Positions 33,263 through 41,296 of a stretch of DNA of 64,000 nucleotides are shown piece after piece (position 1 is the first letter of the stretch; each line of letters starts with the position of its first letter). A program made the position numbers and the translations under genes. This DNA is from Streptomyces phaeolivaceus (GTDB taxonomy: Bacteria > Actinomycetota > Actinomycetes > Streptomycetales > Streptomycetaceae), in the NCBI RefSeq assembly GCF_009184865.1, contig NZ_CP045096.1, positions 310,001 through 374,000 of the forward strand, read 5' to 3'. A model generated the notes under the pieces. It worked only from the letters and a program-made list of their open reading frames with translations, was not told the DNA's origin and ran no database searches.

Positions 33263-34552
33263 GTGAGTCCTCGGACACTGAGTCCCCGGCAGGCGAGCGC
33301 ACCCGAGCGGGAGGTCGCCCGGCACGGCTGGCTCCAGGCCCTGGCCACCGTGCTCGCCGGGCTGATCGCGATGATCGTGACGGCGTCCCTGGGGCTGTGG
33401 GCGGCGGGTGCGGCGGACCTCCCGGACGGCGCGTTCCCCCGGGTCGTCGCGGCCACCGTCGTGACGGCGGTCGGCGGCACGATCGAGCTGTCCGGCGGCG
33501 CCGGGGCCTTCGCCGAGACCCGGGCGGGTCTGACGGCGATCCCCCTGTCGGTGACCCTGGTGGGCGCGCTGGTCATGGCCGCCGGGTTCCTGCGACCACT
33601 GCGGCACCGGGCGGTGGCGGGGGCGACCGAACTCGCGGGCTGGGCGGCACGGATCGCCGTCCTGTGGCTGGCGGCGCTGATCGGCCTCGCGATCGCGGCC
33701 CGGCAGACCTTCGACATCCCGCTCGGCGACGTGGGCGACTTCTTCGGCACCTCCGCCGACGTGGGCTTCGAGACGGCCGTGGTGCCGACCGTGTTCTTCG
33801 GACTGCTGTGGCTCGCCGGGGTCCTCGCCCTGGCGCTGCTGGTGTCGCGCGGGGCGCCCCTGCCGGCGCGGCTGCTGCGGTTCCAGGAGTCGGTGCGGCC
33901 GGCCGCGTACGCGATGGTCGGGCTGCTGCTGGCGTATGTCGGGATCGGGCTGGTGATCGCGGTGGTGGTGGCGCTGACCCGTGGGCACGCCGCCGAGACG
34001 GCCGCGGTGATCCTGCTGGGTCTGCCGAACGTGGTGTGGCTGGTCTTCACGATCGGTCTGGGTGCCACCTGGGACAGCCAGGTCGAGGGGCCGTTCGGGC
34101 TGCCGATGCCGAAGATCCTGGACGAGGTCGTGCGCGGCCCGGATGTGTCGACCCTGAACCTGGGCTCGCTCGCCGAGTACGACGGCCGGGTGTGGTGGCT
34201 GCTCGTCGTGAACGCCGTGCTGCTGATCGGCGCCGCGTTCGTGATGGCGGCCCGCTCACCGGCCCGGATGCGGCTGTGGCAGCACGCCGTGCACATGGCG
34301 GCGGCGCTCGTGCTCACCGTGCTGACGGTGTGTCTGGTGGCCCGGATCTCCGCGCACTACGGGCTGTCGGTCATCGGCATCGGCGACCTCGGCGGGGACC
34401 TGGGCGGCGAGCTGTATCTGCGGCCCCATCTGTGGTCCGCGCTCGGACTGGCCGTCGTCTGGGGGCTGGTGACCGGGTTCCTGGGCGGGGCGCTGGCCAA
34501 GGGAGTGCATCGGCGGGGCGCGGTCGGCGCGGACGCCGAGCGCACCCCGTAG
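33263..34552 (+). CDS. Streptophobe-family membrane protein
   Basis: A 429-residue integral membrane protein with ten or more helices, typical of the Streptomyces streptophobe family (EREVARHGWLQALATVLAG at the N terminus, WDSQVEGPFGLPMPKILDEV in a central loop). No biochemical role is known. GTG 33263 is selected because it starts just before the conserved region; GTG 33254 is possible. A hairpin terminator follows at 34627. Confidence 0.82.
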   Translation: MSPRTLSPRQASAPEREVARHGWLQALATVLAGLIAMIVTASLGLWAAGAADLPDGAFPRVVAATVVTAVGGTIELSGGAGAFAETRAGLTAIPLSVTLVGALVMAAGFLRPLRHRAVAGATELAGWAARIAVLWLAALIGLAIAARQTFDIPLGDVGDFFGTSADVGFETAVVPTVFFGLLWLAGVLALALLVSRGAPLPARLLRFQESVRPAAYAMVGLLLAYVGIGLVIAVVVALTRGHAAETAAVILLGLPNVVWLVFTIGLGATWDSQVEGPFGLPMPKILDEVVRGPDVSTLNLGSLAEYDGRVWWLLVVNAVLLIGAAFVMAARSPARMRLWQHAVHMAAALVLTVLTVCLVARISAHYGLSVIGIGDLGGDLGGELYLRPHLWSALGLAVVWGLVTGFLGGALAKGVHRRGAVGADAERTP

Positions 34553-34600
34553 GCGGACGCCGCCCGCACCCCGTAGGCGGATGCCGCCCGCACCCCGTGG
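34541..34600. repeat. 24-bp tandem repeat spanning the streptophobe stop codon
   Basis: Two near-identical 24-base units (CGCACCCCGTAGGCGG core, one mismatch) plus half a third. The first unit contains the end of the streptophobe gene (Arg-Thr-Pro-stop), so the repeated units duplicate the gene terminus downstream of the stop. Confidence 0.75.
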
Positions 34601-34626
34601 ACGGGCGGCGACCACCGGCCCACGAC

Positions 34627-34652
34627 GGGCGGGCGCCGTGGCGCGCCCGCCC
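34627..34652. terminator. Bidirectional hairpin between the streptophobe and N-hydroxylase genes
   Basis: A perfect 10-bp stem GGGCGGGCGC/GCGCCCGCCC with a 6-base loop sits between convergent genes ending at 34552 and 34665 and could terminate both. Confidence 0.65.
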
Positions 34653-34664
34653 GGGGTCAGTCGC

Positions 34665-35999
34665 TCAGTCCCCCGTCGGCGTCGGGTCCGCGGCGCGGCG
34701 GGCCACGAGGGAGGCGCAGATCTCCCCGGCACGCACCGCCGTGGTGGAGAGCAGGGTCGAGGTGAGGCCGTGGGTGTGCTCGGTGCCGCCCTGGAGGTAG
34801 ATGTCGGCGGTGACGTCGGGCACGGTCGCCACCCGGTGGTCACGGCCGACGCGTAGGGCGTCCTCCTCGTCGCGCAGGCAGAGTTTGCCGATCTCGCCCA
34901 GGTTGTCGCCGACGCCCTGCGGCTGGTAGCCGGTGGCGTAGACGAGGAGGTCGGCGGAGAGGATCTCGCGCTCCCCCGTCGGCAGGAACTCCACGGTCAC
35001 CTTGACGTCCTCCGCGCCCGCGTCCACCTCGCGCAGCCGGGAGACGTTCATCATCCGCAGCCGCTCGTGGCCCTGGACCTTCTCCTGGTACATGGTCCGG
35101 GACAGGGCCTCGATCAAGTCCATGTCCACGACGGAGTAGTTGGTGCTGCGGTGGTAGTCGAAGAGCGACTGCTTCACCTCGCGGGGCGAGTCGTAGTACA
35201 GGTCGACGGCCTCGGGGTCGAAGATCTTGTTGGCGAAGGGGCTGTCGTCGGCGGGCGTGTAGCCGTACTTGGCGAAGACGGAGCAGATCTCGGCCTCGGG
35301 GAAGTTGCGGTGGAGGTAGTCGACGGCCTCCGCCGCGCTCTGTCCGGCGCCCAGGACGACGGCCCGGCGTATCGGCTGTCCCGAGGCCCGGACCTTCTCG
35401 ACGCGGGGCAGCAACTCGCTGTTGTGCCAGACCCGTTCGGACAGCGAGGCGCCCTGCGGGAGCCGCGGTTCCAGGCCGGTGGCGACACAGACGCTGCGGG
35501 CGCGGCGGACGGTCAGGCTGTCCGGGTCGCCGGGCACCCGGCTGGTGACGTCGAACCAGCGGACCTCGCCGTCCCGGGTGACGGGGCGCACGGAGACGAC
35601 CTCGGAGGAGTACTCGACGAGGTGCGCGACACGGGCGGCGGCCCACTCGAAGTAGTCGTGGAACTCGATACGCAGGGGGAAGAGGGTCTTGAGGTTGAGG
35701 AAGTCGACAAGGCGGCCCTGGTCGCGCAGGTAGCACAGGAAGCTGAAGTCGCTGGTGGGATCACGCATCGTCACCAGGTCCTTCAGGAAGGACACCTGCA
35801 TGGTGGCGTCGTCGATGAGCATCCCGCGGTGCCATCCGAAGCGGGGTTGTCTCTCCAGGAACCCGACCTTCAGTCCGCCCTCCGGTCCACTGTTCGCGGA
35901 CTGTTCATGCAGTGCGATGGCGAGTGCGAGATTCGATGGGCCGAACCCGATACCCAGTACGTCGTAGATGGAATCCGGCCCGGTGTGCAGCGTTGTCAC
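34665..35999 (-). CDS. L-ornithine/L-lysine N-monooxygenase (siderophore hydroxylase)
   Basis: A 444-residue flavoprotein N-hydroxylase of the PvdA/SidA/IucD/CchB family that makes N-hydroxyornithine or N-hydroxylysine for hydroxamate siderophores. Seen: FAD motif GIGFGPSNLALAIAL (about 14-28), MQVSFLKDLVTMRDPTS, NADPH motif VLGAGQSAAEAVDYL and the C-terminal LVYATGYQP. GTG 35999 is chosen because AAAGG lies seven bases upstream; ATG 36014 is an alternative. An iron box lies at 36072. No synthetase or formyltransferase using its product is nearby. Confidence 0.92.
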   Translation of the reverse strand: MTTLHTGPDSIYDVLGIGFGPSNLALAIALHEQSANSGPEGGLKVGFLERQPRFGWHRGMLIDDATMQVSFLKDLVTMRDPTSDFSFLCYLRDQGRLVDFLNLKTLFPLRIEFHDYFEWAAARVAHLVEYSSEVVSVRPVTRDGEVRWFDVTSRVPGDPDSLTVRRARSVCVATGLEPRLPQGASLSERVWHNSELLPRVEKVRASGQPIRRAVVLGAGQSAAEAVDYLHRNFPEAEICSVFAKYGYTPADDSPFANKIFDPEAVDLYYDSPREVKQSLFDYHRSTNYSVVDMDLIEALSRTMYQEKVQGHERLRMMNVSRLREVDAGAEDVKVTVEFLPTGEREILSADLLVYATGYQPQGVGDNLGEIGKLCLRDEEDALRVGRDHRVATVPDVTADIYLQGGTEHTHGLTSTLLSTTAVRAGEICASLVARRAADPTPTGD

Positions 36000-36071
36000 C
36001 GCATCGCCTTTCATAGAGCGGGTCACAGAGTTTCTCAATCAGGAACACAACCTCCCTCAAGCAAAGACATA

Positions 36072-36090
36072 TTAGATAAGGCAAGCCTTA
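36072..36090. promoter_or_regulatory. Iron box (DmdR/IdeR-type)
   Basis: TTAGATAAGGCAAGCCTTA matches the actinobacterial iron-box consensus TTAGGTTAGGCTAACCTAA at most positions and lies about 75-90 bases upstream of the N-hydroxylase start, so the gene should be repressed when iron is plentiful. Confidence 0.85.
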
Positions 36091-36255
36091 CCTAGCAACG
36101 GTGAGGGGGCTCATGTGCGGGTCGTCATGTTCGGGTACCAGACCTGGGGGCCACTTCCGCACGGTGGGCGGATGTCTGACGGCTCGTCCCTGAACCGGCG
36201 GGGGCGGTGGGCCCGTTCGTGACACTTCTCACAGGCGCCCGCCCCCGGCCGTGTG

Positions 36256-37857
36256 TCAGCCGGCGGTGCCCGCCACGGACACCGGGTCCGCGCCGCCCGT
36301 CTCGGTGCCCTCGTGGTGGCGGCCCATCGGGATGACCATCGGCGTACGGCTGACGGGGTCCTCGCCCACGACGCAGCGCAGCCCGAAGACGTCCTCGACC
36401 ATCGCGGCGGTGATGACGTCGGCCGGGGTGCCCTCGCCGGCGACGCGCCCGCCCTTCATGGCGATGACGTGGTCGGCGTACCGGCAGGCCTGGTTGAGGT
36501 CGTGCAGGACCATCACGACCGTGCGGCCCTGGTTCCGGTTGAGGTCGGTGACCAGGTCGAGGACGTCGATCTGGTGGGCGAGGTCGAGATAGGTCGTCGG
36601 CTCGTCCAGCAGCATCACGGGGGTGCCCTGGGCGACGGCCATGGCGATCCAGGCGCGTTGCCGCTGGCCGCCGGAGAGTTCGTCGACGGGCCGGTGCGCG
36701 AGGTCGGTCATGGCGGTCGCCCTGAGCGCCTCGTGGACGGCCTCCTCGTCGCCCTTCGACCACTGCCGCCACCAGGTCTGGTGCGGTGAACGCCCGCGCC
36801 CCACCAGGTCGACGACCGTCAGCCCCTCGGGGGCGATGGGACTCTGCGGCAGGATGCCGAGCTGCTGGGCGAGGGTGCGGGTCGGGATCGAGTGCACCGA
36901 GCGGCCGTCGAGATGGACGACACCGGCCTTGGGCGTCAGCAGCCGGGCCAGGGCGCGCAACAGGGTGGACTTCCCACAGGCGTTGGCCCCGACGATCGCC
37001 GTCACCCGGCCCGTCGGGATCACCAGGTCGAGATCGTCTACGACGATCCGGTCGTCGTAGGCCAGGCGGAGACCCTCGGCGCGCAGCTCGGGGCCGTCCG
37101 CGCGGGAGCCGACGCGGTGGCCGGGGCGAGAATCCGAGCGCGGATCGGGGCGGGAGCCGGTGGGGGCGTCGGCACGGGAGCCGTCCCGGGCTTCGGCGTC
37201 GGTATCACCCGGGACACCGGCACGCGAGCCTCCCCGCGCTGCGGCGGCGGCACCGGCCGGGGCATCCGGACGGGCACCGGACGGGGCCTCGGCACCGGAA
37301 CCGGCCGAGGCCGCGGCCTGGGCACGCGGGCCGACCCGGACTTCGGCACCGCTGTCGGCCGGGACACCGGCACGCGGGCCGACCCGGACTTCGGCGTCGG
37401 CATCACCCGGGACACCGGCACGCGAGCCTCCCCGCGCTGCGGCGGCGGCATCCGGACGGGCACCGACCGCCCCTTCGGCACCGGGACCGGCCGAGGTGTC
37501 CGCACGGGAATCGGCGGGGACTTCGGCGTCGGTATCACCCGGGACACCGCCACGGGAACCTCCCCGCGCTGCGGCGGCAGCACCGGCCGGGGCATCCGGA
37601 CGGGCACCGACCGCCCCTTCGGCACCGGGACCGGCCGAGGTGTCCGCACGGGAATCGGCGGGGACTTCGGCGTCGGCATCACCCGGGACACCGCCACGGG
37701 AACCTCCCCGCGCTGCGGCGGCGGCACCGGCCGGGGCGTCCGGACGGGCACCGGACGGGACTTCGGTGTCGGGGTCGGTGTGGGAGTCGGTGTGGGAGTC
37801 GGCAGAGGCGTCCGCACGGACTTCGCCCTTCGTGACCGGTTCGTACTTCGATGACAC
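36256..37857 (-). CDS. Iron-siderophore ABC transporter ATPase with repeat-built N-terminal extension
   Basis: A 533-residue protein. The C-terminal 278 residues are a normal FecE/FepC-type ATPase: Walker A GANACGKST (290-298), LSGGQ signature (394-398), Walker B VMLLDE (414-419). In front is an extension of about 255 residues composed of 48-residue Ala/Gly/Arg/Asp/Pro-rich repeats (two near-identical copies at 36-83 and 84-131, two diverged). Relatives have almost no residues before the ATPase core. The frame is kept throughout and the gene starts 4 bases after the permease stop, so the extension seems translated. Confidence 0.9.
   Translation of the reverse strand: MSSKYEPVTKGEVRADASADSHTDSHTDPDTEVPSGARPDAPAGAAAAARGGSRGGVPGDADAEVPADSRADTSAGPGAEGAVGARPDAPAGAAAAARGGSRGGVPGDTDAEVPADSRADTSAGPGAEGAVGARPDAAAAARGGSRAGVPGDADAEVRVGPRAGVPADSGAEVRVGPRAQAAASAGSGAEAPSGARPDAPAGAAAAARGGSRAGVPGDTDAEARDGSRADAPTGSRPDPRSDSRPGHRVGSRADGPELRAEGLRLAYDDRIVVDDLDLVIPTGRVTAIVGANACGKSTLLRALARLLTPKAGVVHLDGRSVHSIPTRTLAQQLGILPQSPIAPEGLTVVDLVGRGRSPHQTWWRQWSKGDEEAVHEALRATAMTDLAHRPVDELSGGQRQRAWIAMAVAQGTPVMLLDEPTTYLDLAHQIDVLDLVTDLNRNQGRTVVMVLHDLNQACRYADHVIAMKGGRVAGEGTPADVITAAMVEDVFGLRCVVGEDPVSRTPMVIPMGRHHEGTETGGADPVSVAGTAG
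37093..37752 (-). repeat. 144-bp in-frame minisatellite in the siderophore ATPase gene
   Basis: Four units, the first two copies nearly identical (period 144 bases, for example the same sequence begins at 37447 and 37591), the third missing 12 bases, and the fourth diverged towards the ATPase core. Length is always a multiple of three. Because of repeat structure and GC content all three frames on both strands look open here, but only the minus frame joins to ABC motifs. Confidence 0.85.
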
Positions 37858-37861
37858 GTCT

Positions 37862-38971
37862 TCAGCCTCCTGAACCGGCGCGGTTGGCGCGGATGAGCAG
37901 CCACAGCAGGACGGGGGCGCCGAGGACCCCGGTGACGACCCCGACCGGAAGTTCCGTGTCCGGGATGATCTTCCGGGCGGCGAGGTCGGACACCAGCACC
38001 ATCACGGCGCCGGTGAGCCCGGCCGCGACGGGTGGCGGGAACGGGGTGCCGGCCAGGCGCTGGGCGACCTGGGGTGCGGCGAGCGCCACGAAGGCGACCG
38101 GTCCGGCGGTCGCCGTACCGAAGGCGACGAGCCCGACCGAGATGAGCAGGACGGCGACCCGGACGGTGTGCACCCGGGTGCCGAGGCCCTTGGCGACGTC
38201 GTCCCCGAGCTGCAGGATCCGGATCTGCCGGCCGAGGAGCACCGCCGGGGGCACCAGCACGGCCATGGTGATCGCGAGCGGGCTGATCTGGTCCCAGGTG
38301 CGGCCGTTGAGGTTGCCGACGAGCCAGCCGAGGGCGGCCTGGGCCTGGAAGCGCTGGCCTCGGGCGAGGAGGTAGTCGGTGATGCTGGTGCAGATCCAGG
38401 CGATGCCGATGCCGACGAGGACGATGCGGTAGCCGGTGGTGCCGCGTTTCCAGGCCAGGACGTACACCAGCAGTCCGGCGGTCAACGCGCCCAGCAGGCC
38501 CAGGGCTTGCGTGTTGAGGCCGCTGTCCCGGCCGAGGACGATCCCGGCGACGACCACCGCGCCTGCGCCCTGGGTGATGCCCATCATGTCGGGGCTGGCC
38601 AGCGGGTTGAGCGTCACGGTCTGGAGCAGGGCCCCGGAGATGCCGAACGCGATGCCGACGAGCAGCCCGGCGAGGGCGCGGGGCAGCCGCAGTTCGTGCA
38701 CGATCAGCTGGGTGCCGGGGTCGCCGACGCCCACCAGGGCCTTCATCACATCGGTGACCGGCAGGTCGATGTCGCCGACGGAGGTCTCCACGGAGAACGC
38801 CAGGAACGTGGCGGCCGACAGCAGCAGACAGACGGCGAGCAGCCGGGGGCGTACGACACCGGAGACGGGCGGGACCGGGATGCGGAACGCGAGGCGGTCG
38901 CCGGTACGCCGGGTCGGCGTCGGGTCCGCGTCGCCCTTCGGGGGCGGCACGGGCGCGAGTTCGGTGGTCAT
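37862..38971 (-). CDS. FecCD-family iron-siderophore permease (second subunit)
   Basis: A 369-residue permease with about nine to ten helices (LRLPRALAGLLVGIAFGISG, NPLASPDMMGITQGAGAVVV, GAPVLLWLLIR). It pairs with the permease at 39049 to form the membrane channel for ferric siderophore import. ATG 38971 is preceded by GGAG; the ATPase gene begins four bases after its stop. The open frame extends upstream but is only a shadow of the other permease gene. Confidence 0.92.
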   Translation of the reverse strand: MTTELAPVPPPKGDADPTPTRRTGDRLAFRIPVPPVSGVVRPRLLAVCLLLSAATFLAFSVETSVGDIDLPVTDVMKALVGVGDPGTQLIVHELRLPRALAGLLVGIAFGISGALLQTVTLNPLASPDMMGITQGAGAVVVAGIVLGRDSGLNTQALGLLGALTAGLLVYVLAWKRGTTGYRIVLVGIGIAWICTSITDYLLARGQRFQAQAALGWLVGNLNGRTWDQISPLAITMAVLVPPAVLLGRQIRILQLGDDVAKGLGTRVHTVRVAVLLISVGLVAFGTATAGPVAFVALAAPQVAQRLAGTPFPPPVAAGLTGAVMVLVSDLAARKIIPDTELPVGVVTGVLGAPVLLWLLIRANRAGSGG

Positions 38972-39048
38972 CGGCTCACAGCTCCACGGGTTCGGTCTGC
39001 AGGGGCCCGCGTCCGCCCGGTGGTCGTGCGGTGGCGTGCGGTCATGGG

Positions 39049-40089
39049 TCACAGCTCCGCGAGGCGTCGGCGGCGGACCAGTGCGATGAAGAAGGGGCCG
39101 CCGATGAAGGCGACGAGGATGCCCGCCTGGATCTCGGTCGGGCGGGCGATCAGGCGGCCGGCGATGTCGGCGGTCAGCAGGAGGCAGGGCGCCAGGACGG
39201 CCGACAGGGGGAGGAGCCAGCGGTGGTCGGGGCCGAGGCCCGCGAGTTGGGCGAGGACGCGGGCGATGTGCGGGACGACCAGGCCGACGAAGACGACGGG
39301 GCCGATGACGGCGACCGCTCCCCCGGTGAGCAGGGTGACGGCGACGACCCCCTGGACGCGGATCGGGCCGAGCCTGAGGCCGAGGGACTTGGCCACGTCG
39401 TCGCCGAGCGCGAGGCTGTTGAGGGCCGGGGCGCAGGCCAGGGCGAGGATCGCGCCGACGGCCAGGAACGGCAGGACACGGAGGAGGACTTCCTGGTCCT
39501 GGTCGGCGAGCGAGCCCGCGCTCCAGAAGCGGTAGCGGTTGAGGGCGTCCGGGTCGGTCAGGGCTATGGCGCTGGTGAGGGAGAAGAGCAGCGAGGTCAC
39601 GGCCACGCCCGCCAGGGCGAGTTTGACGGGGGTGGAGCCCGACCGGCCGAGGCCGCCGAGGACGTACACGAGGACGCTGGCGGCGAAGGCGCCGCCGAAG
39701 GCGAACCAGATGTAGCCGTACACCGAGGACATGCCGAGCACGCCGACCGACAGGACGACCGCGAAGGCGGCGCCCGCGCTGACGCCGAGGATGCCGGGGT
39801 CGGCGAGCGGATTGCGGGTGAGCGCCTGCATCAGCGCGCCCGCGAGACCGAGGGCGGCGCCGGTGGCGAGACCGAGGGCGGTGCGGGGCAGCCGTACCGA
39901 CCAGATGACGGTGTCGACACGGGCGTTGGGGGGGTTGCCGAGCAGGGTGTGCCACACCTGGTCGAGGGGGACGCCGAGCGCGCCGAACGCCATCGACAGG
40001 GCGCACAGTGTGATCAGTGCCACGCCCGAGAACGTCAGCAGCAGTACCGCGCGGGGGCCTTTCGCCACCCGGACCGCAGAGGTCCCCAC
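39049..40089 (-). CDS. FecCD-family iron-siderophore permease (first subunit)
   Basis: A 346-residue permease (VRLPRTALGLATGAALGLAG, NPLADPGILGVSAGAAFAVV, FIGGPFFIALVRRRR). First gene of the iron-regulated uptake operon permease-permease-ATPase. GTG 40089 is chosen since it has GAAAG eight bases upstream and gives the usual length; an upstream GTG at 40137 would place an iron-box-like element inside the coding region. Confidence 0.9.
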   Translation of the reverse strand: MGTSAVRVAKGPRAVLLLTFSGVALITLCALSMAFGALGVPLDQVWHTLLGNPPNARVDTVIWSVRLPRTALGLATGAALGLAGALMQALTRNPLADPGILGVSAGAAFAVVLSVGVLGMSSVYGYIWFAFGGAFAASVLVYVLGGLGRSGSTPVKLALAGVAVTSLLFSLTSAIALTDPDALNRYRFWSAGSLADQDQEVLLRVLPFLAVGAILALACAPALNSLALGDDVAKSLGLRLGPIRVQGVVAVTLLTGGAVAVIGPVVFVGLVVPHIARVLAQLAGLGPDHRWLLPLSAVLAPCLLLTADIAGRLIARPTEIQAGILVAFIGGPFFIALVRRRRLAEL

Positions 40090-40107
40090 GTCTTCAACTT
40101 TCTTTGC

Positions 40108-40164
40108 TGAGGCTTGCCTTAACCGTAGAGCGAGCACCCCGTGAATTAGGTAACCCTTACCTTA
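40108..40164. promoter_or_regulatory. Iron boxes upstream of the siderophore uptake operon
   Basis: A strong site TTAGGTAACCCTTACCTTA is at 40146-40164 and a weaker AGGC-N2-GCCT element at 40108-40124. Both lie upstream of the first permease gene and fit DmdR/IdeR repression under iron sufficiency. Confidence 0.8.
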
Positions 40165-40219
40165 ATATTCCCGCGACCCGGCTCAGACCGCACGCCTTCC
40201 CGTACCCCGCCCGCCCGCG

Positions 40220-41296
40220 TCAGGACGCGGGCTGCTCCACCTTGGTGTCCGTCTCGCCGTCGACGGCCGCCGCCAGCTGCGGGGCCAGCCGCTCGACCAC
40301 GTACGGCAGGCTGAGGACCGAGACGAAGGACGTGGCGTTGCCGTAGTCGCTGGACTCGTTGACGAAGACCTCGCGGCCCTCCTTCACGACACCCACGTCC
40401 TTGTACGAGGCGTCCTTGTGCAGCTTCGCGGCGTCCCTGACCGGGTCCGCGACGATCCACACGATGGCGTCCTGGTCGAGCAGGTCGGTGCGCTCCTTGC
40501 TGATGTTGGCGCCGAACTGGTCACCGATCGCCTTGTCCAGGTCGGCCGGCAGGGAGAAGCCGAGGCCGGTCAGGATGCGCGAGCGGACGTCCTCGCTGCC
40601 GTAGACGAACATGCCCTCGTACGGGGTGGCCATGACGGCCGTGGCGCCCTTGAACTCGGGGTGCTCGTCGGCGACGGCCTTGATCTTCGCCTCGGTGTCG
40701 GCGACCGCCTCGGTCGCCTCCTTCTCCTTGCCGAGCGCCTTGCCGATGGTCTCGGTCTGCTCCTGCCACGGCACGCCGTAGTCGCTGTACGCCTTCGGCT
40801 GGGCGACCACGGGCGCGAACTTGGACAGCGACTCGTACTGCTCCTTGGTGAGTCCGCCGTACACCGCGAGGATCAGATCGGGCTGGAGGGCGGCGATCTT
40901 CTCCACCTGCGGGCCGGTGCCGGTGTCCTTGAGGACGGTCGGGGCCGCGGCGGAGCCGAGCTTGTCCGCGGCCCAGGGGCCGATGGCGCCCTTGTAGCCA
41001 CCGAGCCATTCGGTGGTGCCGACGGGGACCTTGCCGAGGGCGAGGACCGCGTCCTGGTCGGTGAGGCCGACCGTGACGATCCGCTCGGGCTCGGCCTCGA
41101 TGGTGGTGCTGCCGTACTTGTGGTCGAGGGAGACCGGGAAGGCGGACTCGCCGGAGGAGGTGCTCGCCTTGGTGCCGGTGTCCGACGCGTCGGAGTCGTC
41201 GTTCGAGGTGGAGCCGCCGCCGCACGCGGTGGCGAGGAGCAGGGTGGCGGAGGCGAGCACGACGGCGAGCCGCGGCGCTCTACGGGAGCGGAACAT
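40220..41296 (-). CDS. Iron-siderophore-binding lipoprotein
   Basis: A 358-residue FepB/FhuD-type receptor. Lipobox LLATACGGG (Cys25); the mature protein has SLDHKYGSTTIEAEPERIVT typical of ferric-siderophore binding proteins, and QPDLILAVYGGLTKEQY. It delivers ferric siderophore to the permeases at 37862-40089. It is the last gene of the ABC1-ABC2-SBP unit (its ATG overlaps the upstream stop), a unit whose 5' end has been lost at 44.5 kb, so its own promoter may be missing. Confidence 0.92.
   Translation of the reverse strand: MFRSRRAPRLAVVLASATLLLATACGGGSTSNDDSDASDTGTKASTSSGESAFPVSLDHKYGSTTIEAEPERIVTVGLTDQDAVLALGKVPVGTTEWLGGYKGAIGPWAADKLGSAAAPTVLKDTGTGPQVEKIAALQPDLILAVYGGLTKEQYESLSKFAPVVAQPKAYSDYGVPWQEQTETIGKALGKEKEATEAVADTEAKIKAVADEHPEFKGATAVMATPYEGMFVYGSEDVRSRILTGLGFSLPADLDKAIGDQFGANISKERTDLLDQDAIVWIVADPVRDAAKLHKDASYKDVGVVKEGREVFVNESSDYGNATSFVSVLSLPYVVERLAPQLAAAVDGETDTKVEQPAS

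Noticed and set aside
37093..37752. Possible CRISPR-like array of regular repeats
   Set aside because: Units are contiguous 144-bp repeats in a coding frame, without unique spacers, repeats of CRISPR size or cas genes.
36786..37873. Long plus-strand open frames with Arg/Gly-rich repeats opposite the ATPase gene
   Set aside because: They arise from the 144-bp repeat being open in every frame; no start signals or domains, while the minus frame joins to ABC motifs.
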